Notes: generated by a model not told the origin, from the letters alone. A stretch of DNA of 64,000 nucleotides from Siderastrea radians (GCA_964017195.1 OZ024897.1:35913036-35977035), one strand, 5' to 3'; positions 34,808 through 47,295 are shown, numbered from the stretch's first letter. Program-made: numbers and translations.

Positions 34808-34810
34808 TAA
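34751..34810. repeat. (AAT)n microsatellite
   Basis: Run of AAT with one GAT interruption, 3' of the minus-strand retroelement fragment, where it could be a LINE-type tail. Confidence 0.8.
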
Positions 34811-34937
34811 TATAAAACTGTCAGAGAAAAAGAAGCACTGTCATTAAGTTAATCTCAGAAAAGTCCGCACTCCTCTTCAAAGTCTGTGTCCTGTAAAAGT
34901 TATGCATATATATATATCAAAAAAGAAAAAGAAACAT

Positions 34938-35168
34938 TTAGTTGATCTCTGCCAATCCTCTTTTTACTGCAAAGTCCGTGTCCTGTAAATTCGTGTAGAT
35001 TCTCCTTGTTGCCCGGGATCCTCTAAGGCATAGTAGGGCTGATCTCAAGATTACGAAGGAGACCTTTGTCCGGAGCCACGATATGGTTGTGGCGTACTCT
35101 TCCCCTTTCTTGTCAGCAAGGAGTTCTGCGAGTCTGCTATGGTATCTTGTGGGAGGCATCTGAAAGCG
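34938..35168 (-). pseudogene. Retroelement-derived C-terminal fragment
   Basis: The frame begins right after a good acceptor (TTTCAG|ATGCC) and reads [27 protein letters not shown] and LLCLRGSR before a stop. This resembles C-termini seen in repetitive cnidarian reverse-transcriptase-type proteins. The match is from pattern recognition only. The upstream remainder of the long minus-strand frame is antisense to the ORF at 35179. Confidence 0.4.
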
Positions 35169-35178
35169 AAGTAAATTC

Positions 35179-35334
35179 ATGGCTCGTCGATTCGCTTCTT
35201 CGACCGAGCAAGAAATTGAGAAATTGCTGAAACAAAAAGACTCGGAAAACAAAAGAAGGCTGACAAAAATTGCGAAGGAACTGTTCCACGAATACCGTTC
35301 AGAAGCCGGAAGACAAGAAGGACACAAATGTTGA
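35179..35334 (+). CDS. 51-residue ORF, recombinase-like N-terminal fragment
   Basis: ATG frame starting [20 protein letters not shown], rich in Lys/Glu and likely helical, ending [10 protein letters not shown]. The style ([17 protein letters not shown]) recalls the N-terminal helices of repetitive ZMYM/tyrosine-recombinase-like cnidarian proteins. An AATAAA follows at about 35376, then a long hairpin at 35402. It may be a truncated mobile-element gene. Confidence 0.35.
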   Translation: MARRFASSTEQEIEKLLKQKDSENKRRLTKIAKELFHEYRSEAGRQEGHKC

Positions 35335-35401
35335 AATTGTTTGCCGTTATTTTGTTTACCTGTAAAACAATGTATAATAAAACAATTATTAGATTCGGTT
35401 T

Positions 35402-35494
35402 TTGCGATATCCGGAATAATCAAGGTCGAGGTAGCTGTTATCCGGCTTCGGCTGATAACAGTTACCTCGACCTTGATTATTCCGGATATCGCAA
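35402..35494. repeat. Near-perfect 41 bp stem hairpin
   Basis: TTGCGATATCCGGAATAATC... pairs with its complement ending at 35494, around the loop CGGCTTCGGCT, with one mismatch (AGCTG/AGTTA side). It is an extruding palindrome probably belonging to the end of a mobile element. Confidence 0.8.
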
Positions 35495-35877
35495 GAACCT
35501 TATCCAATAGTTGTTTATAAGTGAGAAGATGTCATCAGTGTTGCGATTAATTCTTAAGTTAACTACGTGAAGTATCATCCTCGGATAGAGGAACAAGCTT
35601 TCTTGACTGGGGTGGCTATGAAGAGGGAGACGACAATAAATGACGCCATACCTTCATCATCAAAGATCTCAATTACCGAGCTTTGTTTAAAATCCGCTGC
35701 ATTCCCACCCGCGATCCACTGATATGTTGCACTCACTGGCCTCTGTCTCGGGACGCACACTTAACCCCTACCCCCATCCCCCCGGTATTAGTCCGCGAGC
35801 AGTCATCCTGTTTTTCATAGGTCGAAATGAATAAATTATGGACTGAGGGAGAGGGAGGCCCCAGGAGGGAACTCCCT

Positions 35878-36112
35878 TATATGGCCTAAACGGGGATGTG
35901 CCGCTGGACAGGGTATGGTTTTTGGCCTCTCTGTCCTAAACAGGGTATGTGATTTCGTGCGAGTCTGTCCTAAACAGGGTATATAATTTCGCGCGAGTCT
36001 GTCCTAATTATAAACAGGGTATTGCATGTCCTAAACAGGGAAATAAAATTGAGGTTGTTGTCCTAAACAGGGTATGTATTTTAGGATTTTTTGTCCTAAA
36101 CAGGGTCAGGGG
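35878..36112. repeat. Interspersed tandem array of TGTCCTAAACAGGGTA
   Basis: The 16 bp core recurs about seven times at 30-36 bp spacing with variable spacers (TTTCGTGCGAGTC, TTTCGCGCGAGTC). It contains the imperfect palindrome CCT-AAAC-AGGG. Confidence 0.75.
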
Positions 36113-36394
36113 TCAGCGGCTCACCTCAGGCGGTGTGCGTCACGGCCCACAAAGGGTCATGGGTAAAAATATAACTGATGTCCATTTCACTCTAGGCACG
36201 ATGGAGTATTAAAACATCTCACGAGAGACCTTACAATGGCGGTAAAAATGAGAATTAAGACTCTGTTTCCCGTTTTGAAAAGAATAACTGAGGACACGAA
36301 TGTAGATTGTTTTGACTGGTTAATGTTTTGGTTACATGGACCAGGTGAATACGTTTTTTCACGATTCGATCGAATGTGCACAGACACTATGTAA

Positions 36395-37299
36395 TGCAGG
36401 GTTCAATTCTACCTGTTACCATCCCCCCCGGGCACACCCCCGGGGATTTACAATTTTTTTCTTACTTGGCGGTCTATTCCCCACCCCCGGGCACGGAGTA
36501 AGAGACAATTCCCCGCCCCCGGGACTCCTCATCGACCACAAATACGTTGTTTTGTGTTCAAAATTGATTTATATACAATAGCACAACCAGACGTTTTGAC
36601 AAGAACTTCAACGCTTTTCTAGAGTTCACTGAACGAAGGATATTACATAGCATTAAAAGACATGGACACTACATTGAAAAAGAAAACTGAAGAAAAAAGT
36701 CTAACTGCACTGGCATTCGGCTGGCGAGTAAAGAAATGTTCTTCACCGCGTGTTTTATTCTAAATTTTGCACATGCACAAAAGTGGTCCGGTGAGCAAAT
36801 TGATGACAGCATTTGAAAGGAGTTTTTCTTAGCCTGTTTTACAAGAACACTGGACTGAGATCTCTGTTTAATATCAAGCCGTGCATCTGTTTCATACAAA
36901 TACGCTGAAGAAATATTTCTATGTTTGTGATGAACGCCATCCATTCCAGCACGCATCAAACGCCCCCTCGCTTAACAATTTATAGTAAACGTGCCTTTGA
37001 ATACAGATTTTAACTTCGAGAGATTATTCTTCTCCAACCAGTCTGCTACAAATTCTAGAGATTTTCCCTGGAAATAGGCAGTCTTCTCTACGCGGTCCGG
37101 CGCCATTGTGTCAACTGAGAAGTGATAAGCTAGTGGCGTGCCTCACAAGAAAAACGAGAAGTTATTTTCGATTTGCCCCGCCCCCCTACCCCCGGGACAA
37201 AACCGTTTCAAACATTTCCCCACCCCCGGGCCCGAAGGGCTGGACTTGTCCCGGGGGTTGCCCGGGGGGGGATGGTAACAGGTAAAATTGAACCATGCA
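36395..37299. mobile_element. PIF/Harbinger-like non-autonomous element, copy 2 (inverted)
   Basis: Reverse-orientation copy of 21354-22291, 905 bp, flanked by TAA at 36392-36394 and 37300-37302. The same subterminal CCCGGGGG tracts are present. Confidence 0.75.
36972..37106 (-). CDS. 44-residue ORF inside the inverted Harbinger-like copy
   Basis: Same start and reading frame as 21538-21714 (MAPDRVEKTAYFQGKSLEF), with ADWLEKNN in place of VVWLEKNN, ending at a TAA after TINC. Conservation across two diverged copies suggests the frame was once translated. Confidence 0.35.
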   Translation of the reverse strand: MAPDRVEKTAYFQGKSLEFVADWLEKNNLSKLKSVFKGTFTINC

Positions 37300-40134
37300 T
37301 AAGCGAGAGCTGAAACGTTCGTTTCTCGGAAAGTTTTTCGTATTTGTTTGGTACTTTGACTAGATCAGCGGTAAAAGAGATCCACAACACTTAGTTTGCT
37401 GGTATCGTTCACGGACTTACGCTACCGGGAAAGATTAGAGAGCGTGGACAACGAGCAAGGTGAGAAAGCCGGCTAAGGTGTGATTACGGTTTTTTACAAA
37501 CATGGAAATCAGATCTTCCTTCAGGCAAAGGAAGCAACTCAAGGAAATAGCCTAACAACTTACTGAAAACGTATTAGACAAAATGTTACTTGTGGTAATC
37601 GTCCTGGAAATTCAAGTCTTTCCTGATAACAGCCATTCAAAGGGATTCCTTAAGTTTGTTGATGTAAGCTCAAGGCCACACAAAAATAAAAAACTTTGTT
37701 GTTTTAATAATATCATTTATGCTGTTGTCCTTGATTTTACTAAATGTGTGTACTTCATCAAGCATGTTTTGTTTTCTCTTTTATCAAACACTGTACATCA
37801 GTTTTCTCAACCTTGCTATAAGACTAGTGATGCTGATCCCAAGGAAGAGCCATACTTCCATATGTATATATACTCCTCTGCTTCCTATTTTAACAAGTTA
37901 CTAACCTACATTCTTACAGTCACTGATTATAAAAAAAAATTGATACCGATGTTATTCATTGACCTTCTTGTCTGCTTAAGAGAGGTGTTTCCTTTTACCG
38001 AAAATATGTGAAAATAATTTTGTCCACAGGTTTCATTGTGAAACATTGTATTCAAGCAAATGGTAGAAAAACTTTTTCTGTGTTTGCATAGCCTGATATA
38101 AACAAGAATATTGGGAGAATTCAAGACAGTTATGCAAACCCTTGGGGGTTTGCAGGGAGTGCCCAGCCTGGGTTGCATATAGACTTTTGAGAATCCCCCC
38201 CCCCCCCTCCAGCTTGAGTGTTTGCTGTATATCAGGCCATCCAAACACAGGAAAAGGTTTTCCTTACTTTATTCAATTGCAAACACACAACTCAGCCACT
38301 CAGAGTGCACATAGTATCTTAGTTATTTTATAAAATAAAATGTATTTCTCTGTCTTGTCTGTACCAAGTCAGTTGAAGGTATGGAACATTTGAGTGGATT
38401 ACTCCTTTACGTGGACATGTGTAGGCTGGATAGTAAATAAGTTTAACAATGTTATCTGATCTGGTAATTGAAACATCACATATTTGACAGTGTGTACTAT
38501 CAGAGCTCAGGGATAATTTTTGCCTCTAGGAATACCTTGCCAGCAAAGCCAGTGCTCTTGCTGAAGTTTGATGAGAAGAAATTTATAGCAAAGCCAGGAG
38601 CTTACAGCTTTGCCATGAATGTTTCTTTACCACACTCCAGTAATACCACAAAAGACACATACAAGCTAGGGAAAGCTGGCGGTTCCAGAAATACAGGCAA
38701 GGATTGTTGAGAAAGCCCTTTATATGTGACAGCTTCAATTGTTACTTTCAGATCACTTCAAATTTCCTTTTAATCCCTGAGGACACTTTGTGATGGCTAT
38801 CATGATAATTGCTTCTAAAATATCTCACTGGCCTGTGTTTCTGGACATGTCTGAAAGGTAGCTAGCCACCCCAGACCTGTATATGGATATTTTAAAGATA
38901 AAGCAGTATGGGCAAAGCTCCAACCAGAACCTGATAATGACCAGGGGTAAATTCAATAAAACTTTTACAAGTGCAGCTATTGTTTTACAGTTTGAAAAAC
39001 AGCACAATTGTAAATAATAGCAAAAGTTTTAATGAATTGGCCCCTGAATGCAGCTGTTCTTGTAAAAACTTTGGTGTTTGTTATATTGCCGACAGGAGTC
39101 AGTAAGTTACTTTACTGTTGTCTTGTTTGTCAGTTAGAGGATGTAGTTCATTTACTGTGCTAAAGCACAGTGCTAAAATTTACGTGCAATACAATCAACT
39201 TTATTCCAACTGTTTCACTTTGTAGTTTGGGTTACAAGGCTTCCAAGAATATCAAGTAAATATTTATTTCATCTTCTCTGTGAGAAAAGACTGGTGCACA
39301 CAGTGTATCTCAGTGGCAGCACTATGGCAAAAAAAAAAGAAGAAAACCTTCAAACTCCTACATCAAAGACCAGAGTAGTAGAAGACTTCCAAACGAGACA
39401 TACACACAGGATACCTATTGCTTTTTGCACTGATTACTATTTTCACTGGGCACTTTTATAGGTGAACACACCTTTTTTTCAAGTACTCATGCATGAATTT
39501 GGGTACCTTACTACACTGTGAGATGAAGATCTGTGCTTGGGCTCTAAAGTGATCACCAACTCCATGTGTTTATGTCTTTCTTTAATTCCAAGGTTACAAC
39601 TTAGCACACACCTTCTGTCAGTCCGCTTATATACCAATAACTCCTGCCTATGCTCACATTTTTAAATTGCCTCTAATGGAGCAAAAGAGAGCTCCCTTTT
39701 CAAAATGTGTACACAATATTACATATTTTTGGATACCCAGTAACACAGCACCAGTCTGTACAGGGGCACAGACACCAAGTGTGAACATATCCATAAGTAT
39801 CTTAAGCCGATAAGCTATTAGAAATCAAAATTAGCCTCGAAATTTAAGCACTGAAATAAAGTTCATACATAATCTATTCCACTGGTGGCAGAGACGTGCA
39901 CAGTTGTTGTAGAGCTGATTGTCAGAAAATAATAAGATTACACACTAAACAGTGACAAAGCAGTACCAACTTTTGCTTGTACAAGTTGTTTTGCTCACCA
40001 TTTTATTATCAGAATGTACAAATAAAATCACTGTTTATGTCTTGTGACAAAAAACAACAAAAGAAACAGCTTCACTAACGACTTAAAAAAAATTGTATTA
40101 TAAAATAAGCTCACTTTGTACAGCCAGGGGCACC
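37300..40134. other. Intergenic with two small MITEs
   Basis: 38091-38237 has ends GCCTGATATA and TATATCAGGC. 38942-39046 is a 105 bp foldback with CAGGGG...CCCCTG (hAT-like) ends. ORFs at 37583 and 38468 look weakly protein-like but could not be joined in phase, so no gene is called. Confidence 0.5.
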
Positions 40135-40500
40135 CAACGACCTGATGTCTCAAAATCCTTTAGAATGACCTAAAATGGTTTCGCCAATGCTTTAAAAGCT
40201 CGTTTAGTGCGTTCGGAGCCGTCCTACAAAAGATTTATCTGTTCGGATGTTCTAGGGGAACTTATGGTCTGTAGAAATTTCTAGGTGGCTTTTTTGCCCC
40301 GTCCGAAAGTTCTAGCAATCGTGACCGGTCTGTTCGAAAACTTTAGATTACGTGTTCGTCCTTTTTTTGGCGAAAATTTTTGGGGGACGTTTTCCTAAAC
40401 TCCGATTTTCCAAAAAATTTTGGCGAAAATCATAGAAGTTATTAATTGTTTCCAAATGTCATAGGAACTGAATTCGCATATCCGAAAACACTAGGGATCT
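40135..40500. mobile_element. Truncated relative of the 6925 MITE
   Basis: Begins CAGGGGCACCCAACGA, the same terminus as 6925-7342, followed by repeated TCTGTTCGGA/TTCTAG motifs. No matching right end was found. Confidence 0.5.
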
Positions 40501-41910
40501 GAATAGGTTGCACGTCAGATATTTACAGTTGATCACGAGGGGGTGGATTATTTAACTCAAAACAGTGAAACAGTTGCTGATTACTGAGAAAATAAATTGT
40601 AAATGTATGAGAAGCTTCCAATTTTCAAAGGTTTGAGGCTTATTTTTCGCATTTTATTCATTTTTCAAAAATGTAAAATGTAATTTACCCTGAATTACAA
40701 ACGAGAGCTTCTGGGGCATCTCTGCCCTCGATGTAAAATACAAAGTAAGTAGCCTAATAAATGTACACTTTCATGCACTGACATTCGTTGTCCTCGTATT
40801 TAGAAATTTCTTAGGTGTGTAGCGCTGTTTAATACTTCGATAATACTACGCCCCCTTCTTGGGGGGGGGGGGGGAGTAATCTGCTATACGGCCTTGGACA
40901 TGCTGCTTGACGGAGTGCGTTTTTTTGCCTATCTGCCGTGAACAGGGTTTCTATCTTAATTTTTGTATATTCTTATTTTGTGTCCCCTAATTAGTATGGG
41001 ATTATCCCAATCTACATGGTTTGACACGTAAATAAAGCTACGTGTTTAACTCGCCTAAAGCACGGCATAGCGTTTGATGAGTTTGATCTTTGTATAACCA
41101 TCTTTCGAGCTCAGGTATACCTCCACACTTGACCGAATAAAAGAATCCGTCATCTTCTCGCTTGAGGCGAATAAAAGGAAAAAGGAGAATGAAAATTTAT
41201 TTCCTTTCTAAACCTGGTAAAGAAGCCTGAACAAATCCGAAGACCTCGATTAGTTAATATTTTACTCTGTGTAGAGATTTGTGACATTCAAACTTGAACC
41301 ACTCACGTTTGACGTGCATTTTTGAAAAACCCGAAAAACTACACTATCTACCTGTTCGCCGTGGTTGTACTGCAAGCCGCTCTACGATTCTTTTGCTACC
41401 TGAATGGTTCCATGGTTCCTGCAGTCGGTACTCTTGTTTTCCCAAAAATTTGTTGGCAAAAGTGTTTTATCGACCGTGGAGACAGAAGACAGAAGAATGA
41501 CGGGAAAAAAAACAAATTTATGTTACTGTTCCAGATTGATAAAGTGGGAGACTTCAGGGATTTTCGGCTTTTCAAAACGCTTAAAGGTGCTTTAAATGGA
41601 GAAAAGTTGTCTCAATACGCCCTTTTCCTTCAGAATTTTTCGTTGATTTGATCACTGTGGCCTCTGCTTGTGAAAATTTTTCTTCTCCAGTATACATTTT
41701 GTTGATTTAGGCGTTTTTAAGCCAAGAGCCAGACGCTACGTCAAGTCGTCCCGGGTAGGCGAGAAAAAGTGTTTATATGAGAAAAAGTTCTCCCGCCTGC
41801 TAGAGTTACCTTACCTGCCGAGGTGAGACAACCACCCCCCCCCCCTCCCGAGTTGTCTCGCTTCCCCGAAACGAGTTGCCCTATCAGCTAAAAAATGGGA
41901 AAAGCACCCA
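40501..41910. other. Intergenic, no supported gene
   Basis: Contains a G-run (40861-40873) and a C-run (41835-41846). ORFs at 41294-41651 overlap in three frames and have no recognised domain. Confidence 0.4.
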
Positions 41911-42661
41911 ATTGAAAGATTACATACTCAATTCTACAAGTATTATATGGGCTTAAATAGAAGAGCATCAAATGTTATAGCCCGAAACGAAACAGGACGA
42001 CTTCCTCTCTAATATAATATTTTCTAAAGCTTCATAAACTTCTGGTTACACCTTGAAACACTCCCAGAAAATAGCGTTGCTAGACAATGCCTACACATTG
42101 TAAACCAACTAGCAAACAATGGGAAATCATCATTTATGTCTACACTAAATGAACTACTCAAACAATATTATCTAAGACATCACAAGTCCCCACGAAACAT
42201 TAATCATGTCACAGATAAATAATTAAAAATCATTTACAAAAGATAAAACAACTTATCACTTCTGATTTGAAAACTTATCAAATGGAAATGATCCCATGTC
42301 ACACGAAATTAAATTTTTACTCTATGTTCAAAACCGAGGTAAGCAAATCTGAATATTCAGAACTAATCAAAAACATGAATCAAAGAAAAGCTTTAGCCAA
42401 GCATAGATCAGGTAATCATTATTTCAGAATTGAATCCGGAAGACATTGCATTCAAAGATACCTGAAAACTTACGAATATGTCAGTACTGCTCTTCCAACG
42501 AAATTGAAAATGAAATTCATTTCCCTTTATATTGTAATCATTTTGAAAATATTAGGAAACATTTGACAAATGACATCAAATTAAAATATGCGGGATTCGA
42601 CTCTTTAGGTGAACAAGACAAAATTATTTTTCTTTTTAATAATGTTGATACTTGTTTATAA
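41911..42661 (+). pseudogene. Decayed LINE reverse-transcriptase C-terminus
   Basis: Frames with stops and shifts read TQFYKYYMGLNRRASNVIAR, then RIESGRH, and in a shifted frame CQYCSSNEIENEIHFPLYC. This order (Leu-Gly linker, RxExGR, CxxC...H...C knuckle) is typical of the 3' end of non-LTR retrotransposon ORF2. It is clearly non-functional. Confidence 0.7.
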
Positions 42662-42863
42662 GAAACTAGGTTATTTTGTTCATGAAGCTTTACAAATAAG
42701 AAATGAATATACTAATAGGCCAATTCACAATAGATTTCAACCACACTGAATAGTTTTATGACTAGGATTATTTAATACCGTGATTAAGAAAATCTAATAT
42801 CCTAAATATAGTGTTAGTTGTTAGACAATAGCTTATATGTAAAAGGGGATTCTAACAAAGTTG

Positions 42864-42951
42864 GAAATGGCCCAAGACCGCCATCGCTGGAGGAAACTTG
42901 TGGTCGACTGCTCTGCAGCCGAATGATGATGATGATGATGATGATGATGAT
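42864..42951 (+). pseudogene. LINE ORF2 terminus with (ATG)n tail
   Basis: The frame EMAQDRHRWRKLVVDCSAAE ends at TGA, directly followed by a (GAT)n tail. 'QDRxxWR' endings with a microsatellite tail are characteristic of LINE 3' ends. It appears to be a different family from the fragment upstream. Confidence 0.7.
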
Positions 42952-44180
42952 TGGTAATCCTCATGTAAACGGTTCGTTGAACTTTTCAAAGAAACAGGTG
43001 AAAAATTAGCTCGCCTAGGGGAGGGTTGTCTCGGGTACCCGAGACCATATAAACTATGGGGCGAGTCACATAAACTATATATAGCCATGTAAACTATGGG
43101 GCGAGTCACGCGGCTAACAACATTTTCCAAACCCCACGTCCAGGCCAAAATTACAAGGCGAATTTTGTTTACCTTTTTATTCAGCCCGTTAACGACCGCG
43201 CGACTTCGCAAAGTTGGCACAACAAAACATAGGGTTACTAGGGGGAAAGGGGGTAAGACCGAAAGGGTGAAGAAGTGAATGGAAGAAAAATCAGAAAAGC
43301 CAGCTGACACAAAGGCTTTTACTTGAGCCTTCCGCCTCCCCTTTTGACAGCATGATTCAGTGTTGGCCTATCAACATCATTTGTGGTCATACCGCGTTAT
43401 TATCACGAAAAAACTGTCATGTTTCGGCATAGGCGGAGCTTAAAAAATAATTCAGTACAAGCGAACATGAGAACCCTCATAGAGGATTTTTCAGTGGCTC
43501 GCTGTTGGAAGCCTTAGTTGCTATAGACGCTAACATTGATCTAATTAAATGCTCGAAAATCTAATTGAGTGAACCCATCGCTTAAGCCAATCATAGAGTG
43601 TAAGGGAATTTGATCTTGATTGCCGTTTTCAAAGCTCGCAGTTGGAGTTTGATTTGCGGCCGAAAACATACATCCGGCGCGTTTCACCCGTCGAATTTGA
43701 AACCCTAGCTTTTTTGCCGCAATGGAAACCTGAAAATGGGAAACATTCAAGCTTCTTGAGTTGTTTTTCGAACTTTTGTAGGATCTTTCAGTGGTCGCGC
43801 TACCTGTGTGAAGACACTACGATTTTTGTCGAGTGCAGACGCGATGATGATATATAATAATCACGAGTGCTTTTTTTAATTTAAAAAAAAGGTTCACATC
43901 ATCGAAAACAACGGTGTCATCCCTAACGTTATCATTGTGATGTATTTCGGTGATTTGCACCACAGAGATCAATTTGTTCAAAATTTCTTTGTTGTACTTT
44001 CCCTGTAATAAGGAATTGTCGCTATTGTTTTGCGATAAGCCGCTGCCCATTCGAATTTGACATATCGGATTATGGAATAGCGGGCACATACGCAAGCCAG
44101 AGGCAACTTAGCCAGCGATCGCGTTACAAGCCTTGGAAGCGGGAATTGTTGGGAAAGCGCGCGCTTTCGAAAGAACGATC
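42952..44180. other. Intergenic, no supported gene
   Basis: A short direct duplication of AAACTATGGGGCGAGTCAC occurs at 43051 and 43092. Nothing else is supported. Confidence 0.45.
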
Positions 44181-44408
44181 ATGTCACGACGCTCTCATGA
44201 AAATTCAATCGATGAGAAACGCAGGATAAGAAATGAAAGAAACAAAAGAAAACGATTGTCTCGGATTATGTAAATAGAGGCCAAGAAAATTCGAAAACAG
44301 AAAGAAAGAGACACTTATTCGCGTGCTAAATAACTGGCTCGTGTTTACTATGCCAAATGGAAGGAACTAGTCGAACAGAATAAAAGAAGAACGCTGGACA
44401 GAACCAAG
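44181..44408 (+). pseudogene. Broken basic-rich exon, possibly Helitron-like
   Basis: Reads MSRRSHENSIDEKRRIRNER, then Lys/Arg-rich helix with two in-frame stops, ending ...RRTLDRTK at a donor-like GTATGA. Arg-rich repeats like this occur at N-termini of Helitron-type proteins; the assignment is tentative. Confidence 0.3.
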
Positions 44409-44474
44409 GTATGACTTAAATTTTATAAACAATGCCAATCACAGTATTTAAGATGGCACTTAATATTTTTGTTT

Positions 44475-45455
44475 ATCTGGACTGGCGGGTGTTGCGCCTC
44501 ATACAGTTCGATGTAACATAAACAATACTGATCACAAAATTTAAGATCGCACTTGTCCATCTGAACTGGCGGGTGTTGCGCCTCATACAGTTCGATGTAA
44601 CATAAACAGTACTAATCACAGAATTAAGATCGCACTTAATATTTTTGTCCATCTGAACTGGCGGGTGTTGTACCTCATACAGTTCGATGTAACATAAACA
44701 GTACTGATCACAAAACGTAAGATCGCACTTAATATTTTTATCAATCTGAACTGGCGGGTGTTGCGGCTCATACAGTTCGATGTAACATAAACAGTACTGA
44801 TCACAAAACGTAAGATCGCACATAATATTTTTGTCCATCTGAACTGGCGGGTGTTGCGCCTCATACAGTTTGGTGTAACATGAACAGTACTGATCACAAA
44901 ATTTAAGATCGCACGTAATATTTTTATCCATCTGAACTGGCGGGTGTTGCGCTTCATACAGTTCGATGTAACATAAACAGTACTAATCACAGAATTAATA
45001 TCGCACTTAATATTTTTATCCATCTGAACTGGCGGGTGTTGCGCCTCATACAGTTTGGTGTAACATGAACAGTACTGATCGCAGAATTAATATCGCACAT
45101 AATATTTTTATCCATCTGAACTGGCGGGTGTTGCGCCTCATACAGTTTGGTGTAACATGAACAGTACTGATCACAAAATTTAAGATCGCAAATAATATTT
45201 TTACCCATCTGAACTGGCGGGTGTTGTGCCTCATACAGTTCGATGTAACATAAACAGTACTAATCACAGAATTAATATCGCACTTAATATTTTTATCCAT
45301 CTGAACTGGCGGGTGTTGCGCCTTATACAGTTCGATGTAACATAAATAGTACTGATCACAAAATGTAAGATCGCACTTAATATTTTTATCCTTCTGAACT
45401 GGCGGATGTTGCGCCTCATACAGTTCAATGTAACACAAACAGTACTAATCATAGA
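44475..45455. repeat. 93 bp satellite (about 10-11 units)
   Basis: The unit contains ACTGGCGGGTGTTGCGCCTC, ATACAGTTCGATGTAACATA and AGTACTGATCACA. Because 93 is a multiple of three, frames of 130-150 residues remain open on the minus strand; these are repeat by-products. Confidence 0.9.
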
Positions 45456-46627
45456 CTCACTGAGCGGAATTGTAAACGGAAGTGAAGAACATAGCTTACT
45501 TCCTGACAATAAAAAATGTCAACTCACCCTACCCTTGCTAATTTCTAATGATAAACAAAACTGAATGAAGCATAATTATAACAGGTATGAGAATATATAT
45601 ATTTTTCAATTCACCCATTCATTACTAGAATATTGCAGTAAATGACCGGAAACATCAAGTCCAGGTCGTCTAATGCTTGCATGTACAACAATTTCAAATT
45701 ATAACACCCTCCCACCTAACCTCCCCCTCCCGCAAAAAGTGGACTGACTGCGTGTCGTATTGTCTGTCACGTTTACTTGCCTCGCCTGACTATTTTAATA
45801 GTTAATAATAATTAAAATTATTCGGCTCAGTACGGCATGTCTGAAAAAGCGGAGGCGAACTATCGCAAAGCTGAACCGCAAGTAAAAAGAACGAAGCGAA
45901 GCGGTTCTTGCGCTCGGATGTTTCGATATTTCGCAAGCACCGTGAAAAGTTGACGTGTGACTGATGGTTAACAGTCGTTTTACCAGAGAACACACGAGAG
46001 TCCAACTGTGTGCCTCGTCAAGTGTTGACTTGTGACTGACGATTAACATTCGCTTACTAGAGGCCAGAGGAGAATCCGACTGTGTGCCCTGTCAACGGCT
46101 CCTATTGTCTTATAGCGGGTAGGGATCAAAGTTCGGTCATTTCAGATGACCGAACTTTCCGTTTCTAAGGCCTGAGGGTTTCTCATGAACAAAAAAACGT
46201 AGCTTTTCCGAGAGCAGATAAATTCGAGCGACTGTCAAATGAGTAACAGACAGAATACTAACACAGAACGTTTATAAACGCTGATATCGCAAAATCTATA
46301 ACGACAAAGCGATACACCTTTGTTTGATTTCTACTAAAAGTAATTATGAATGAAAACTTTCACGCGCCAACAGGAACTCCTGGCGCCAAATGTTGTAGTC
46401 GAAATCAGAGTCGAAATGGTGGTACATAAATTAAAGCACATACTGGACGTGAAATCCCGACTTGTGCATGTTGCACATTCAAATATCCAACCAGCCAGCC
46501 GTATTTTGCCAGTCACAAAGGAGAGAAGATATTCCACCCCAAGATCGAACCAATTTTAAGGAAATAGACAAACCCTTTCCCGCCCTGGTAAGGAAGGAAA
46601 GAGCCCTTCAAGGCATGATCACAACAA
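45456..46627. other. Intergenic with a 75 bp tandem duplication
   Basis: 45949-46097 is two diverged copies beginning GTTGACxTGTGACTGA. A small hairpin AAAGTTCGGTCAT/ATGACCGAACTTT lies at 46129-46159. Confidence 0.5.
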
Positions 46628-47166
46628 TAGCTGTGGTCACACTACAGAATTTTTTCTAAGGGAAACTTGTTGAAACCGAATTTTTAAAGTGTAACCGATT
46701 ATTTCTTCGATAATTTACCTCGCGGAAATTTTATCGTCTGGAGCTTGGAGATATATATCGAGAACAATAGAGTTTCACTTGACAGCTACCCCAAGGCGAT
46801 AGCTAGGACGTGAGAGTATTTTTTAAAAAGTGGTACGTGTCGTTTAAGGTAATTTTGCGGCCTGTAAGCGCGAAGGCGATGTCCCAGTTCAGAGCAAGAT
46901 TGTATCTTCTTAATTCCGGATTTGAAATTTCACTTAAGTTTCAGGTGCCGTTTAGGATTGTTTTTTTTTTGTTTTGTTTTTAACACAAACAGCTTGTATC
47001 CTTAAGACGCGCCGAACCCAGTTTATTACAACGGCTATTTATTTATCTCGGCTAAATTTCCGTAGTGTGACCTTTCCTTTTTCCTAGGTAAAAAGAAACC
47101 GAGAAGAAATTACCTCGGGAAATTTTTTGGTGAATTTGCCCAACGTAAATAGTGTGGCCACGGCTA
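46628..47166. mobile_element. DNA element with TAGCTGTGGTCACACTA ends
   Basis: Inverted ends TAGCTGTGGTCACACTA and TAGTGTGGCCACGGCTA bound 539 bp. Inner CTAAGGGAAAC/CCTCGGGAAA motifs extend the pairing. No transposase. Confidence 0.6.
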
Positions 47167-47295
47167 ATAGCTCTCTCTGTGTTTCTGAAATTCAAAAAAG
47201 CCGGTCGTTAATTTCCGGTGGTGCAGCGAATATTGTGTGTTATCCAGTCACCGCCGACCGTCTTCACCGTCACGTCTAACCTGCCATCAGGTAGA

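Noticed and set aside
37583..38011. 142-residue ORF with a hydrophobic start
   Set aside because: No domain; a donor-like GTAAGC after codon 27 cannot be phased with the only candidate exon downstream (38530).
38468..38710. Protein-like ORF (LLLKFDEKKFIAKPGAYSF)
   Set aside because: Looks coding in style but no homologue is recognised and flanking exons are missing.
44473..45509. Minus-strand ORFs of 130-152 residues with regular cysteines
   Set aside because: The regular CDxxFCDQYC pattern is due to the 93 bp satellite remaining in frame; frames swap between units.
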